This document shows positions 53,648 through 61,823 of a DNA stretch of 63,061 nt, in pieces. The translations under genes and the position numbers were made by a program. The stretch comes from JBGSKY01 sp041740995. GTDB lineage: Bacteria; Planctomycetota; Planctomycetia; Pirellulales; Pirellulaceae. Each line of letters starts with the position of its first letter. The stretch's first letter is position 1. The notes beneath the pieces were generated by a model, which did not search any database, was not told the origin of the DNA, and worked only from the letters and a program-made list of their open reading frames with translations. The stretch covers positions 1-63,061 of the forward strand of contig JBGSKY010000066.1 in assembly GCA_041740995.1 (NCBI GenBank), in the 5' to 3' direction.

Positions 53648-55673
53648 CAAACTACCTTTATCGCATCGACTTGTTGTGACAGCAAACGCAAACCCATCTG
53701 GCCGACTTGTCGATCAAATCAATATTTGGATTGGCAGATTGTGTTTGGGTTCACTTGGAAGCATCGTCGCAATGCTTTTCAATGGCCTATTGTGCTTGGT
53801 GTTAATGGCGACCGCTGGTCGAGCGATTGAACCACTTCGCCGAGTGGATGAGAACGCCCAGCTGCAAAACGCGTTTTCTTTTGCTTCCAATGACGTTGAG
53901 TCGAGGGTCGATGCGACGATCGGTTATCTTGCGTCGGATCAGCTTGAAGGGCGGGGCGTTGGAAAAGATGGTCTGGCTTTAGCAGCTAGTTTTATCGCGA
54001 ACGCGTTTCATCAAGCCGGTTTGCGAACAGACTTATGGGATGGCCTGCCTTATCAAAATTTTCGCGTCAACAACGTGCCCAATGTTGTTGACAATGCAAC
54101 CAATACGCTCGAATTCCGCTATTCCAATGGTCAAATCGAGACGCTCAAGCTAGAGAGGCAATTTCAAAGTATGGCGGTCGGCGGAAACGGCACTTTTGAT
54201 GCACCGATGGCCTTCGTTGGTTACGGAATTTCCGCTCATGAAGGTGACCTGGATTACGACGATTTCAATGGAATTGACGCTCGTGGAAAAGTCCTGTTGA
54301 TGTTGCGAAAAGAACCGCGACAAGCCGATGCCACGAGTCCCTTTAACGGCCAGCAAACATCGCCGCACGCGTATTTTGCCACTAAGCTTAGCAACGCACG
54401 CCAACGAGGAGCCGCAGGCGTTCTGTTTATTAACGATTTCGTCAGCGCCAATGGTGACGATGGTCTAAACGGTTCGGCAAAGGATGTTTTGCCTTCAACC
54501 AATTCCGCTGGTCAATCGACGTCGAATCCTTTGATCCCGACGATGTTTATAACGCGTGATCAAGCCAACCGAATCATTAGCTATTCAAATTCAAACGTGC
54601 AATTGGAAGATCTCGAAGCAAAAATTGATGCCACTCTATCGCCCCAATCGCTTGATATTGCTTCGGTTAGGGCTATTGGTCGAACCAATTTGATTCGCAA
54701 AAATGTAATGACATCAAACGTCGTTGGAATACTCGAAGGCAACGGCGATCTTGCTGACGAAGCAGTCATTATTGGCGCGCACTACGACCACGTCGGCATG
54801 GGGGAATTCGGTTCGCTCTCCCCTGGAATCATCGCAGTTCACAATGGAGCAGATGACAATGCATCGGGAACTGCTGCGTTAATTGAAATCGCGAGACGGT
54901 TCTGTTCACAAGATCGGGGTACTGTCGAATCGCGGCGCAAAATTGTTTTTGTCGCTTTTTCAGGCGAAGAACGCGGGCTTTTGGGAAGTAAATATTTTGT
55001 CCAACACCCGGTATGCGACCTTAAAACAACCGCTGCAATGATCAATTTGGACATGGTTGGGAGAATGGGTGCAAATCAAATTATCGTTTATGGCGTCGGA
55101 AGTTCGCCAGCGTTTCCGCAACTGGTCAGCAACACGGCTCAAACGTCGGGTTTAATTCCGAACCTACAGCAGCCAGCCATGGGTCCCAGTGATCATCAGC
55201 CATTTTTCGAAAATGGCGTCCCAGTTATGCACTTTTTTACTGGCATTCATGCTCAATATCATCGGCCTGATGATGATTTTGAAAAAATTAACACAACCGG
55301 CATCGTCCGAATATCCGATATGGTTTATCAGATCGCTGATCAGATCGCTACGCAACCGATGCGGCCTGCGTTTGTTCGAGTCGGCGGTCGAGCGAATATT
55401 CAAATTCCGACCGAAGAACGCGGGCGTTTAGGCGTCAGGCTGCGAAGCGATCTTGTGGAGGCGATTTTCGAGGCGATTTCACCAGATTCTGCGGCGGATC
55501 GTGCCGGTTTGAAGGTAGATGATCAGGTCATTGCAATCGATGGTCAGATGACCGAAAGTCGTATTTCCATGCTGAAACAGGTTAGAGAGTGTTTGCCTGG
55601 CCAGGTAATTGAGCTGCAGATATTGCGAAACAATAGAAATTTGAAAATTTCGGTTGAATTGGAACATTACTAG
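53598..55673 (+). CDS. Secreted M28-family peptidase with PA and PDZ domains
   Basis: The frame from ATG 53598 gives 691 residues but overlaps the kinase gene by 50 bp; a signal-like hydrophobic segment (MLFNGLLCLVLMATAGRA) lies at about 59-76, so a later start (ATG 53772 or an upstream GTG) is possible. A PA-like insertion (about 200-330, GVLFINDF region) is followed by the zinc peptidase core: HYDHVG, D of NGADDNASG, E of FSGEERGLLGS, D of NLDMVGR and H of FTGIHAQYHRPDDDF. The C-terminal PDZ-like domain (about 600-685) reads RLGVRLRSD then AADRAGLKVDDQVIAIDG. It should be an extracytoplasmic aminopeptidase or carboxypeptidase; specificity is unknown. Confidence 0.9.
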   Translation: MIETQVVCLTKKRFRSSKLPLSHRLVVTANANPSGRLVDQINIWIGRLCLGSLGSIVAMLFNGLLCLVLMATAGRAIEPLRRVDENAQLQNAFSFASNDVESRVDATIGYLASDQLEGRGVGKDGLALAASFIANAFHQAGLRTDLWDGLPYQNFRVNNVPNVVDNATNTLEFRYSNGQIETLKLERQFQSMAVGGNGTFDAPMAFVGYGISAHEGDLDYDDFNGIDARGKVLLMLRKEPRQADATSPFNGQQTSPHAYFATKLSNARQRGAAGVLFINDFVSANGDDGLNGSAKDVLPSTNSAGQSTSNPLIPTMFITRDQANRIISYSNSNVQLEDLEAKIDATLSPQSLDIASVRAIGRTNLIRKNVMTSNVVGILEGNGDLADEAVIIGAHYDHVGMGEFGSLSPGIIAVHNGADDNASGTAALIEIARRFCSQDRGTVESRRKIVFVAFSGEERGLLGSKYFVQHPVCDLKTTAAMINLDMVGRMGANQIIVYGVGSSPAFPQLVSNTAQTSGLIPNLQQPAMGPSDHQPFFENGVPVMHFFTGIHAQYHRPDDDFEKINTTGIVRISDMVYQIADQIATQPMRPAFVRVGGRANIQIPTEERGRLGVRLRSDLVEAIFEAISPDSAADRAGLKVDDQVIAIDGQMTESRISMLKQVRECLPGQVIELQILRNNRNLKISVELEHY

Positions 55674-55880
55674 AGGATTGATCTTCACTTGAGTTTGAGA
55701 ATTCGGCTATCTAACCATCTGGCGAATTTGGGCAATATCGCGTCCGACTCGCTTGCGACGCTTGCTGTTGGGGAAATGAATCTCCGGAAGCAGTATCGAC
55801 GGTGAAGTTCGCTTCATCAGGCTTTGTAGCCAAGACAATTTGTTGATATCGACGTTACGCTTAGCAAGGAGTGCTGAATA

Positions 55881-56504
55881 GTGCGTATTTGGAAGACTTT
55901 TGCAATCGCGGCTTTACTGACGAGCGTTTCGTCCCTGCCCTCAATCGGTTTCTCCCAAGGTGCCGCCCCGGCCACTCAATCGTCCAAAATCGGCGTGGTT
56001 GATGTAGGCTATATTTTCAAAAATCATCCGACGATGAAATCGCGGATCGAAACGATTGACGCTCAGATTAAATCCGCCGAAGAGGCAATCAATGGTCGTC
56101 GTGAAGTTGTGCTCAAAGAAATTGAGAAGCTTCGATCGCTGCGAGAGGACACTGTTGATTACAAACAGGGCGAAGAAAAAATCGCCAAGATGGAAGCCGA
56201 GCTAAAGCTCGAGTTCATGCGAAAAGAAAAGGAATTCGGCGAAGCCAAAGCGACCATCATTTATGACGCCTACCGCCAAGTTGAATCGATCGTCAAGGCA
56301 ATCGCAGAATACAATCAAATCGAAATCGTCCTTCGTTATTCTAAAGAAGAGATGGATCCGAAGAAACCGGCAAGCGTGACCGGCGGAATCAACCGAGACA
56401 TCGTTTACTTCAAGGGCAACATTGACTTGACCGACGGTGTCTTGAGCTTGCTCAGCCAGCCACAACAAACCGCTGCGGCTCCAGCAACTGCTCCTCGTCG
56501 CTAG
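55881..56504 (+). CDS. Skp/OmpH-like periplasmic chaperone
   Basis: A 207-residue protein starting at GTG 55881 (AGGAG 9-10 nt upstream). The signal peptide (TFAIAALLTSVSSLPSIGFS) is followed by the OmpH family opener KIGVVDVGYIFKNHPTM, a long coiled coil (about 58-135, AEEAINGRREVVLKEIEKL onward) and the final strand region. Skp trimers hold unfolded outer-membrane proteins. The gene lies next to lpxC and lpxA, as in many LPS-producing bacteria. The C-terminal Ala/Pro-rich tail is longer than in E. coli Skp. Confidence 0.88.
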   Translation: MRIWKTFAIAALLTSVSSLPSIGFSQGAAPATQSSKIGVVDVGYIFKNHPTMKSRIETIDAQIKSAEEAINGRREVVLKEIEKLRSLREDTVDYKQGEEKIAKMEAELKLEFMRKEKEFGEAKATIIYDAYRQVESIVKAIAEYNQIEIVLRYSKEEMDPKKPASVTGGINRDIVYFKGNIDLTDGVLSLLSQPQQTAAAPATAPRR

Positions 56505-56569
56505 CCCCTGGTGGGTCGGACTACTGCAAAACTTTCATTGCTGAACGTGTTGGTTTGATAGGAATACGA

Positions 56570-57445
56570 ATGCAACTTTCGTCCAAACAACGAACTTTAG
56601 CAAGTGCTACTGAAATTCGGGGAACCGGCTTCTGGAGCGGTTTGCCGGTCTGTCTGCGTCTGCTGCCAGCAGCACCAAACACCGGCATTCGTTTCGTCCG
56701 AACCGACTTGCAGGGTCAGCCCGAGCTTTCAGTCAGCGTCGAAGCGGTCTTACCAACGCAATTTCGAACACGACTGTCCAACGGTATAGCGTCAATCGAT
56801 ATGACCGAGCACTTAATGGCTGCTCTATATTCCGCGGGCATTGATAACTGCCGAATTGAGAGCAACGCGCAAGAACTGCCGGCGCTCGACGGCAGTGCCA
56901 AAGGTTACACCGAAGCGATCACAAAAGCCAAAACAAAACAATACGACGCGGACTCGCAAGTCTATGCCATCCCTTCGGCGCTCCGCATCGGCGACGATCA
57001 ACACTGGATTTTAGCGATGCCCAGCAATGAGACAAACCTAACGCTTGAGTACCGACTAGACTATGGACGGCAAAGTGTCATTACTCCGTGTTCGTTCAAG
57101 TCAGTCCTGACGCCAACCGTTTTCATTGAACAAGTTGCCGCCGCGCGGACATTTGTAACACACGCAGAAGCAGAACATATCCGATCGCTGGGCCTTGCCG
57201 GTCACGTGACTTATCAGGACTTGCTAGTCTTTGATGAGCACGGGCCAATTCAAAACGCTCTTCGCTATCAGAACGAGTGTGCACGACACAAATTGCTCGA
57301 TCTTATCGGTGATTTAGCTTTATCTGGATTACAGATTCATGGTCGTATCATCGCTAACCGTAGTGGTCACGCGCTGAACGCCCAAATGGCTGCTGCGATC
57401 GTTAGACAATTTAAACAGGCGACATCGTACCTGGTCGCCGCTTAG
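56570..57445 (+). CDS. lpxC: UDP-3-O-acyl-N-acetylglucosamine deacetylase
   Basis: A 291-residue zinc amidase that commits UDP-GlcNAc derivatives to lipid A. From ATG 56570 (ATAGGA 6 nt upstream), zinc ligands are H81 (TEHLMAAL), H240 (ARHKLLDLIGD) and D244; the active-site His is H267 (RSGHALN). The start GTGFWSG and the ELPALDGSAKG block also fit. The enzyme acts at the membrane surface on the acylated sugar. It is part of the skp-lpxC-lpxA-oxidoreductase run. Presence supports lipid A synthesis in this organism. Confidence 0.95.
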   Translation: MQLSSKQRTLASATEIRGTGFWSGLPVCLRLLPAAPNTGIRFVRTDLQGQPELSVSVEAVLPTQFRTRLSNGIASIDMTEHLMAALYSAGIDNCRIESNAQELPALDGSAKGYTEAITKAKTKQYDADSQVYAIPSALRIGDDQHWILAMPSNETNLTLEYRLDYGRQSVITPCSFKSVLTPTVFIEQVAAARTFVTHAEAEHIRSLGLAGHVTYQDLLVFDEHGPIQNALRYQNECARHKLLDLIGDLALSGLQIHGRIIANRSGHALNAQMAAAIVRQFKQATSYLVAA

Positions 57446-57525
57446 GACCTGAATACAACCGTACCTAGAAACTACACAGCGTTAGAGAGTCCGCCGATCT
57501 GAAATCTGTGGCTGAGAACCTAATT

Positions 57526-58332
57526 ATGCCAACCATCATTGCTCATACCGCTGTAGTTGACCCAAGAGCCGAACTGGACGATGGCGTTCGAATCGGCCAC
57601 CATTGCGTCATTGGTGCCCAAGCTCGAATTGGTAGTGGCACTAGGCTAGAGAACAACGTTACCATAACTGGCAATACGACTATCGGTCGCGATAATCATT
57701 TTTACCCTGGTTGCGTGATTGGTGCCGAGCCGCAAGACATATCTTATCAGGGCAGCCCGACCCAGGTCATCATTGGCGATCGGAACGTCTTCCGCGAATC
57801 AGTTACAGTCAATCGCGGAACCGAAAAAGATGACGGCATCACTTTGATGGGCAACGATTGCTACTTAATGACGTGTGCTCATGTGGCGCATGATTGCCGC
57901 GTTGGCGATCGAGTCATTATGGCAAATAATGTCATGCTCGGAGGCCACGTCAGCGTTCAGCATGATGCGACAATTAGCGGCGGCGTTGCGGTCCACCATT
58001 TCGCATCGATTGGTTGCTACAGTTTTATCAGTGGTCTGTCTCGAGTCCTGCAAGACGTCCCACCATACATGTTGGCCGAAGGCTTCCCCGCCAGACCCCG
58101 CTGTGTCAACATCGTCGCGTTGAAGCGAAAGAATTTTTCAACAGACGCTATTCGTGCGATCAGTGAAGCTCACAAATTGATCTACCGTTCCAAAGTCGGC
58201 TTGAAACACGCTCGCGAAATATTGTCAGGCAATGGCCATTTCACCGAAGAGATTCAGGTCTTGTTCGATTTTATTGATAGCTCGTCAATTGGCCGACATG
58301 GCCGCGGCCGCGATCGAAGGAAAGCAGCATGA
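57526..58332 (+). CDS. lpxA: Acyl-ACP-UDP-N-acetylglucosamine O-acyltransferase
   Basis: A 268-residue left-handed beta-helix acyltransferase, the first lipid A enzyme. ATG 57526 is chosen over a GTG at 57508 because the hexapeptide repeats start at MPTIIAHTAVVDPRA. Hexapeptide repeats continue to about residue 185; the catalytic His is H122 in AHVAHDC. A helical C-terminal domain (FSTDAIRAISEAHKLIY) follows. The enzyme transfers an acyl chain to UDP-GlcNAc or, when a GnnA/GnnB pathway exists, to the 3-amino sugar. Its stop overlaps the start of the oxidoreductase (ATGA). Confidence 0.95.
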   Translation: MPTIIAHTAVVDPRAELDDGVRIGHHCVIGAQARIGSGTRLENNVTITGNTTIGRDNHFYPGCVIGAEPQDISYQGSPTQVIIGDRNVFRESVTVNRGTEKDDGITLMGNDCYLMTCAHVAHDCRVGDRVIMANNVMLGGHVSVQHDATISGGVAVHHFASIGCYSFISGLSRVLQDVPPYMLAEGFPARPRCVNIVALKRKNFSTDAIRAISEAHKLIYRSKVGLKHAREILSGNGHFTEEIQVLFDFIDSSSIGRHGRGRDRRKAA

Positions 58333-59414
58333 GACCAATACGTTGTGCAGTCGTTGGTACAGGGCATCTTGGCAAGATCCACGCAGGCCTAGTGCGCGCG
58401 ATTCAATCCAAAACGGGTAGCCTTCACTTGCAAGGCGTCGTTGATGCCGACCTTGGCCGGGCCGACCAGATCGCTAAGATTTTTGGTGTGAAAAGCGCTG
58501 ACAACCTAACCTCTCTACTGCCTGAGATTGACGCGGCCATCGTCGCGACTCCGACGTCGACGCACTTGCAGATCGGAAGCCAGCTGTTGGCAGCCGGAAA
58601 GCACTGTTTCATCGAAAAGCCGCTGGCACTCAATATGGTTGAGTGTCGTCAGTTGAACGCGCTGGCTGCTGAAAATGATTTAACGCTTCAGGTCGGTCAT
58701 GTTGAAAACTTCAATCCTGTCTGGAAGGGCCTGCGAAATCAATTTGATCGCATTGAGTACATCGATGCTTCTCGCTGCGGGACTTACACTGGACGCAGTA
58801 CCGATATCGGGATTGTGATGGACCTGATGATCCATGATCTGGATTTGATTGCCGAAGTCATCAATTCGGAAGTTGAGCGAATTTCAGCTTACGGCGTCAG
58901 CGTACTTTCTCAACGCGAAGATTTCGCCGAAGCTCATTTGCATTTCCGAAACGGCGCCGTTGCAAGAGTTCGAGCCAGCCGGATTGACGCTCAGATGATG
59001 CGTGTCTTCTCAGTTTATTCAAACAATTTGATTGCACATTTGAATTTCGCGGACGGATCGGCAACGGTTTCGGAGCTACGGACAACAAGCAACCGAGAGT
59101 TTGCGGACGCTTTGCCGTATGAGCAACGTCTAAAAGTTAAAGAATCTCTCTTTTCCGAGTGGCTTCCGACTACGGAACTCAGTTTTGATGCCGAAAATGC
59201 GATCGAGCAAGAGCTGCTGAATTTTGCGGATTCAATTGACTCCAATTTGGTGCCGTTAGTCTGTGGAAATCGCGGACAGCGGGCTGTGGTTCTTGCCGAG
59301 CAAGTTTTAGCCGCCATCGAACATTCGCGATGGCAGGCCAAGTCAAACGCTGCTCACGAGCAAATCTTCGCATTCCCAACCGCGCCTGTCTCACATTCTC
59401 GCGCGGCTGCCTAA
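58329..59414 (+). CDS. Gfo/Idh/MocA-family oxidoreductase (GnnA-like candidate)
   Basis: A 361-residue NAD(P)-dependent dehydrogenase. The Rossmann opener is RCAVVGTGHLGKIHAGL; the typical E-K-P motif is CFIEKPLALN at about residue 95-105. The C-terminal alpha/beta substrate domain has MIHDLDLIAEVI, the family His/Asp region. It begins in a 4-bp overlap with lpxA. Genes of this family (gnnA) beside lpx genes oxidise UDP-GlcNAc so that a transaminase (gnnB) can make the 3-amino sugar for amide-linked lipid A. No transaminase gene is in this window, so the GnnA role is inference; another sugar is possible. Confidence 0.85.
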   Translation: MRPIRCAVVGTGHLGKIHAGLVRAIQSKTGSLHLQGVVDADLGRADQIAKIFGVKSADNLTSLLPEIDAAIVATPTSTHLQIGSQLLAAGKHCFIEKPLALNMVECRQLNALAAENDLTLQVGHVENFNPVWKGLRNQFDRIEYIDASRCGTYTGRSTDIGIVMDLMIHDLDLIAEVINSEVERISAYGVSVLSQREDFAEAHLHFRNGAVARVRASRIDAQMMRVFSVYSNNLIAHLNFADGSATVSELRTTSNREFADALPYEQRLKVKESLFSEWLPTTELSFDAENAIEQELLNFADSIDSNLVPLVCGNRGQRAVVLAEQVLAAIEHSRWQAKSNAAHEQIFAFPTAPVSHSRAAA

Positions 59415-59568
59415 TTTTCTAAGCTGCGGCTCGTGTTTTTGGTCCAAAAACTCTTTCTGCGAGTTTTCGACTTGCACAAATTGGCGTTCGCTACTTGAGC
59501 AATTCGAGCTTTTCAGCTATCGAATAAGCCATTGAACGCTTTCCTGCATCTTAATTTCGCTCTGGCTC

Positions 59569-60876
59569 ATGCATCCATCTCAATACGATCAAGTCGCTTT
59601 TATACCGAAGCAAAATTTATGCGGCACAATCCAGCCGCCTGGCTCCAAAAGCATCAGCAATCGAGCTTTGATTTGTGCTGCAATGGGCAAATCAACATGC
59701 GTTTTAGACAACATGCTGATCAGTGAAGACACCGAAGTGATGATTCATGCATGGCAACAATTGGGTGTCGAAATCGAATTGGATCACCTTGCTCTTCAAT
59801 GCAGGGTGCGCGGTTGTAACGCATCGCCGCCGAAGCGATCGGCGAACATCTTCGTAGCCAACAGCGGCACCACGATCCGCTTTCTGACCTCCGCATTAGC
59901 TGCCTGTGAAGGTGAATTTGTTCTCGACGGAATCGAACGAATGCGCAACCGACCGATTGATGATTTAATCGAGGCACTAACGAAACTAGGAGTCGATATT
60001 CGAAGCATCAATTCGAACAATCCGAGCTGCCCACCGCTAAAAATAAATTCGCAAGGTCTTCCGGGAGGTCACACAACAATTGCCGGTAACGTGTCGAGTC
60101 AATTTTTAAGCAGCCTATTGATGGCCAGTCCTTACGCGCACGATGATATGGAGATCGAGCTCTCAGGCGAGCTAGTTTCAAAACCTTACGTTGAAATGAC
60201 GATCGCGGTTATGCAAAGCTTTGGAGTTCAAGTCCAGACTTTGCCGCATGGCTATCGCGTCCGAGTTCCGCAAACTTATGCTACGGAGTCATACACCATT
60301 GAGCCTGACGCTTCGGCCGCCAGCTACTATCTCGCTGCCGCCGCGATGACCGAAGGCGAGGTGACGATTACCGGTCTGGGTTCAAATAGTTTGCAAGGTG
60401 ATGTTCACTTTGCACATGTACTCGGACAGATGGGATGCGACGTTTCGATTCGCGAAAATTCAATCCACCTTATCGGCAAACCTTTGCATGGAATCGATTT
60501 GGATATGGGACCGATCAGCGACACTGTGCAGACTTTGGCGGCCGTTGCGCTGTTTGCAAGTGGCGAAACACGAGTCCGCGGCGTGGCACATAATCGATTC
60601 AAGGAGACGGACCGAATCGGCGATCTAGCATCCGAACTGCGTAAAGTAGGCGCTGTTGTCGAAGAGTTCGACGATGGATTGAAAATCAGTCCGCGCGGTG
60701 TCCATGGGGCAACATTAGAGACTTATAATGACCATCGAATGGCAATGAGTCTGGCTTTGATCGGTCTAAAAACGCCTAATGTCTGGGTTAAGAACCCGTC
60801 ATGCACTGCGAAAACGTACCCAGACTACTTCTTAGACATGCAGACATGCTTCGGTTTGGAGCTACGGCTTCAGTAA
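59569..60876 (+). CDS. aroA: 3-phosphoshikimate 1-carboxyvinyltransferase (EPSP synthase)
   Basis: A 435-residue two-domain enzyme of the shikimate pathway. Shikimate/PEP-binding motifs are PGSKSISNRALI near the start, NSGTTIRFLTSALA, ERMRNRPIDDLIEAL, GNVSSQFLSSLLMASP, the conserved Asp of IEPDASAASYYLAAAA, and NRFKETDRI (basic loop). The final YNDHRMAMSLAL loop is intact. It starts 154 bp after the oxidoreductase on the same strand. The length is normal. The start ATG at 59569 has no obvious ribosome-binding site; the in-frame order of motifs leaves little doubt on function. Confidence 0.95.
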   Translation: MHPSQYDQVAFIPKQNLCGTIQPPGSKSISNRALICAAMGKSTCVLDNMLISEDTEVMIHAWQQLGVEIELDHLALQCRVRGCNASPPKRSANIFVANSGTTIRFLTSALAACEGEFVLDGIERMRNRPIDDLIEALTKLGVDIRSINSNNPSCPPLKINSQGLPGGHTTIAGNVSSQFLSSLLMASPYAHDDMEIELSGELVSKPYVEMTIAVMQSFGVQVQTLPHGYRVRVPQTYATESYTIEPDASAASYYLAAAAMTEGEVTITGLGSNSLQGDVHFAHVLGQMGCDVSIRENSIHLIGKPLHGIDLDMGPISDTVQTLAAVALFASGETRVRGVAHNRFKETDRIGDLASELRKVGAVVEEFDDGLKISPRGVHGATLETYNDHRMAMSLALIGLKTPNVWVKNPSCTAKTYPDYFLDMQTCFGLELRLQ

Positions 60877-60912
60877 ACCGCGATTTCTCAAGCCATAGAA
60901 AATACTTTTGAG

Positions 60913-61152
60913 CTATGGCGTACTGACAACAGCTTGTTTGTCACCGCACATCGCTTCGGCTTCCTGCAACAGCCGGTCAATTTTTTCTTCGATCAAACGA
61001 TCTTCGTCAGTCGCGCGGTCTTGCGGCGGCGTTGCCCGAAACTCAGCCGCACAATGACTACACGCAACAGATCGACCGATTAAATTGATCGGAATCTGAA
61101 GCATTCTACCGCACGTTGGACAGGGTCTAGTGAAACGGACTAATGATCTCAC
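60913..61152 (-). CDS. Small zinc-ribbon protein, unknown function
   Basis: A 79-residue protein with a Cys4 zinc ribbon (CPTC and CSHC, about residues 11-35) separated by the strand LQIPINLIGRSVAC, followed by an acidic helix (EDRLIEEKIDRLLQEAEAM). Such short ribbon proteins are frequent in planctomycetes, often fused to other modules. The function is unknown; the helix may be a protein-interaction arm. The gene stands alone and is convergent with aroA. Confidence 0.7.
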   Translation of the reverse strand: MRSLVRFTRPCPTCGRMLQIPINLIGRSVACSHCAAEFRATPPQDRATDEDRLIEEKIDRLLQEAEAMCGDKQAVVSTP

Positions 61153-61823
61153 CTCAATACTCCTTCAAAAGCTTGGTCGAATGTCGTTGAACAGTCCCAC
61201 TGTTCCACAACTTTCGTCGCATGACTCACCAGCTTCCGCGAAATCCCTGCAGGAGCTTCAGACGAGGATCTCATTATGCAGTTTCGCGATCCCATGTGAA
61301 TGTCGAATGCGGTAAATAACGCAATTGATAACAAAATCTTAATGCTGGCATCCACTGCTTGAGCGAAAAGAGAACAGATTCAAACGGACAGGTCATTTAG
61401 GCAAATGGTGATCCAAAATTTCATTTTTCTGGGAGCTTTAGTGTTTTCCGAGTGTTTCTTTGCAAAGAAAAAAATGTGTTTTTGATTTTCTGGACTGCGC
61501 AAACAATTCTTGCTCAAATTCTGAGCAAAACTTCACATTGCTGAATGGCAAATTTGACTCACAATTGCCTTTCTTAGCGCGCGGATTGGGTCGCAAAAAT
61601 ATGCGATCCAGTGCCGGCAATCTGATCGAGCGGGTAAGGTCAATAAAAAATTCTGGCAGTATCTTCTGCGCGATGTAGGCCCGAACTTGCCCTGATAATG
61701 ATCGGAGCGGCGCGGCGTTTCACAGCCAACCCCAGAATCCAATTCGGAGCAAGCACTTTTCCGCGTGTGGTAATTGGAAGGCAACCGAAAGCGGATCAAT
61801 CAGCGTTGATTTTTAGCTGATTG
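61153..61823. other. Intergenic stretch between the zinc-ribbon gene and the last gene
   Basis: This 671-bp spacer contains the zinc-ribbon promoter side and the 3' side of the TIGR03545-like gene. A 7-bp inverted repeat (AATCAGC/GCTGATT, 61798-61822) lies just beyond that gene's stop without a T-run. Short frames of up to 88 codons look non-coding. Nothing else recognised. Confidence 0.35.

Noticed and set aside
61798..61822. Inverted repeat AATCAGC/GCTGATT after the last gene
   Set aside because: The stem is short and A/T-rich and no T-run follows on the minus strand; not called as a terminator.
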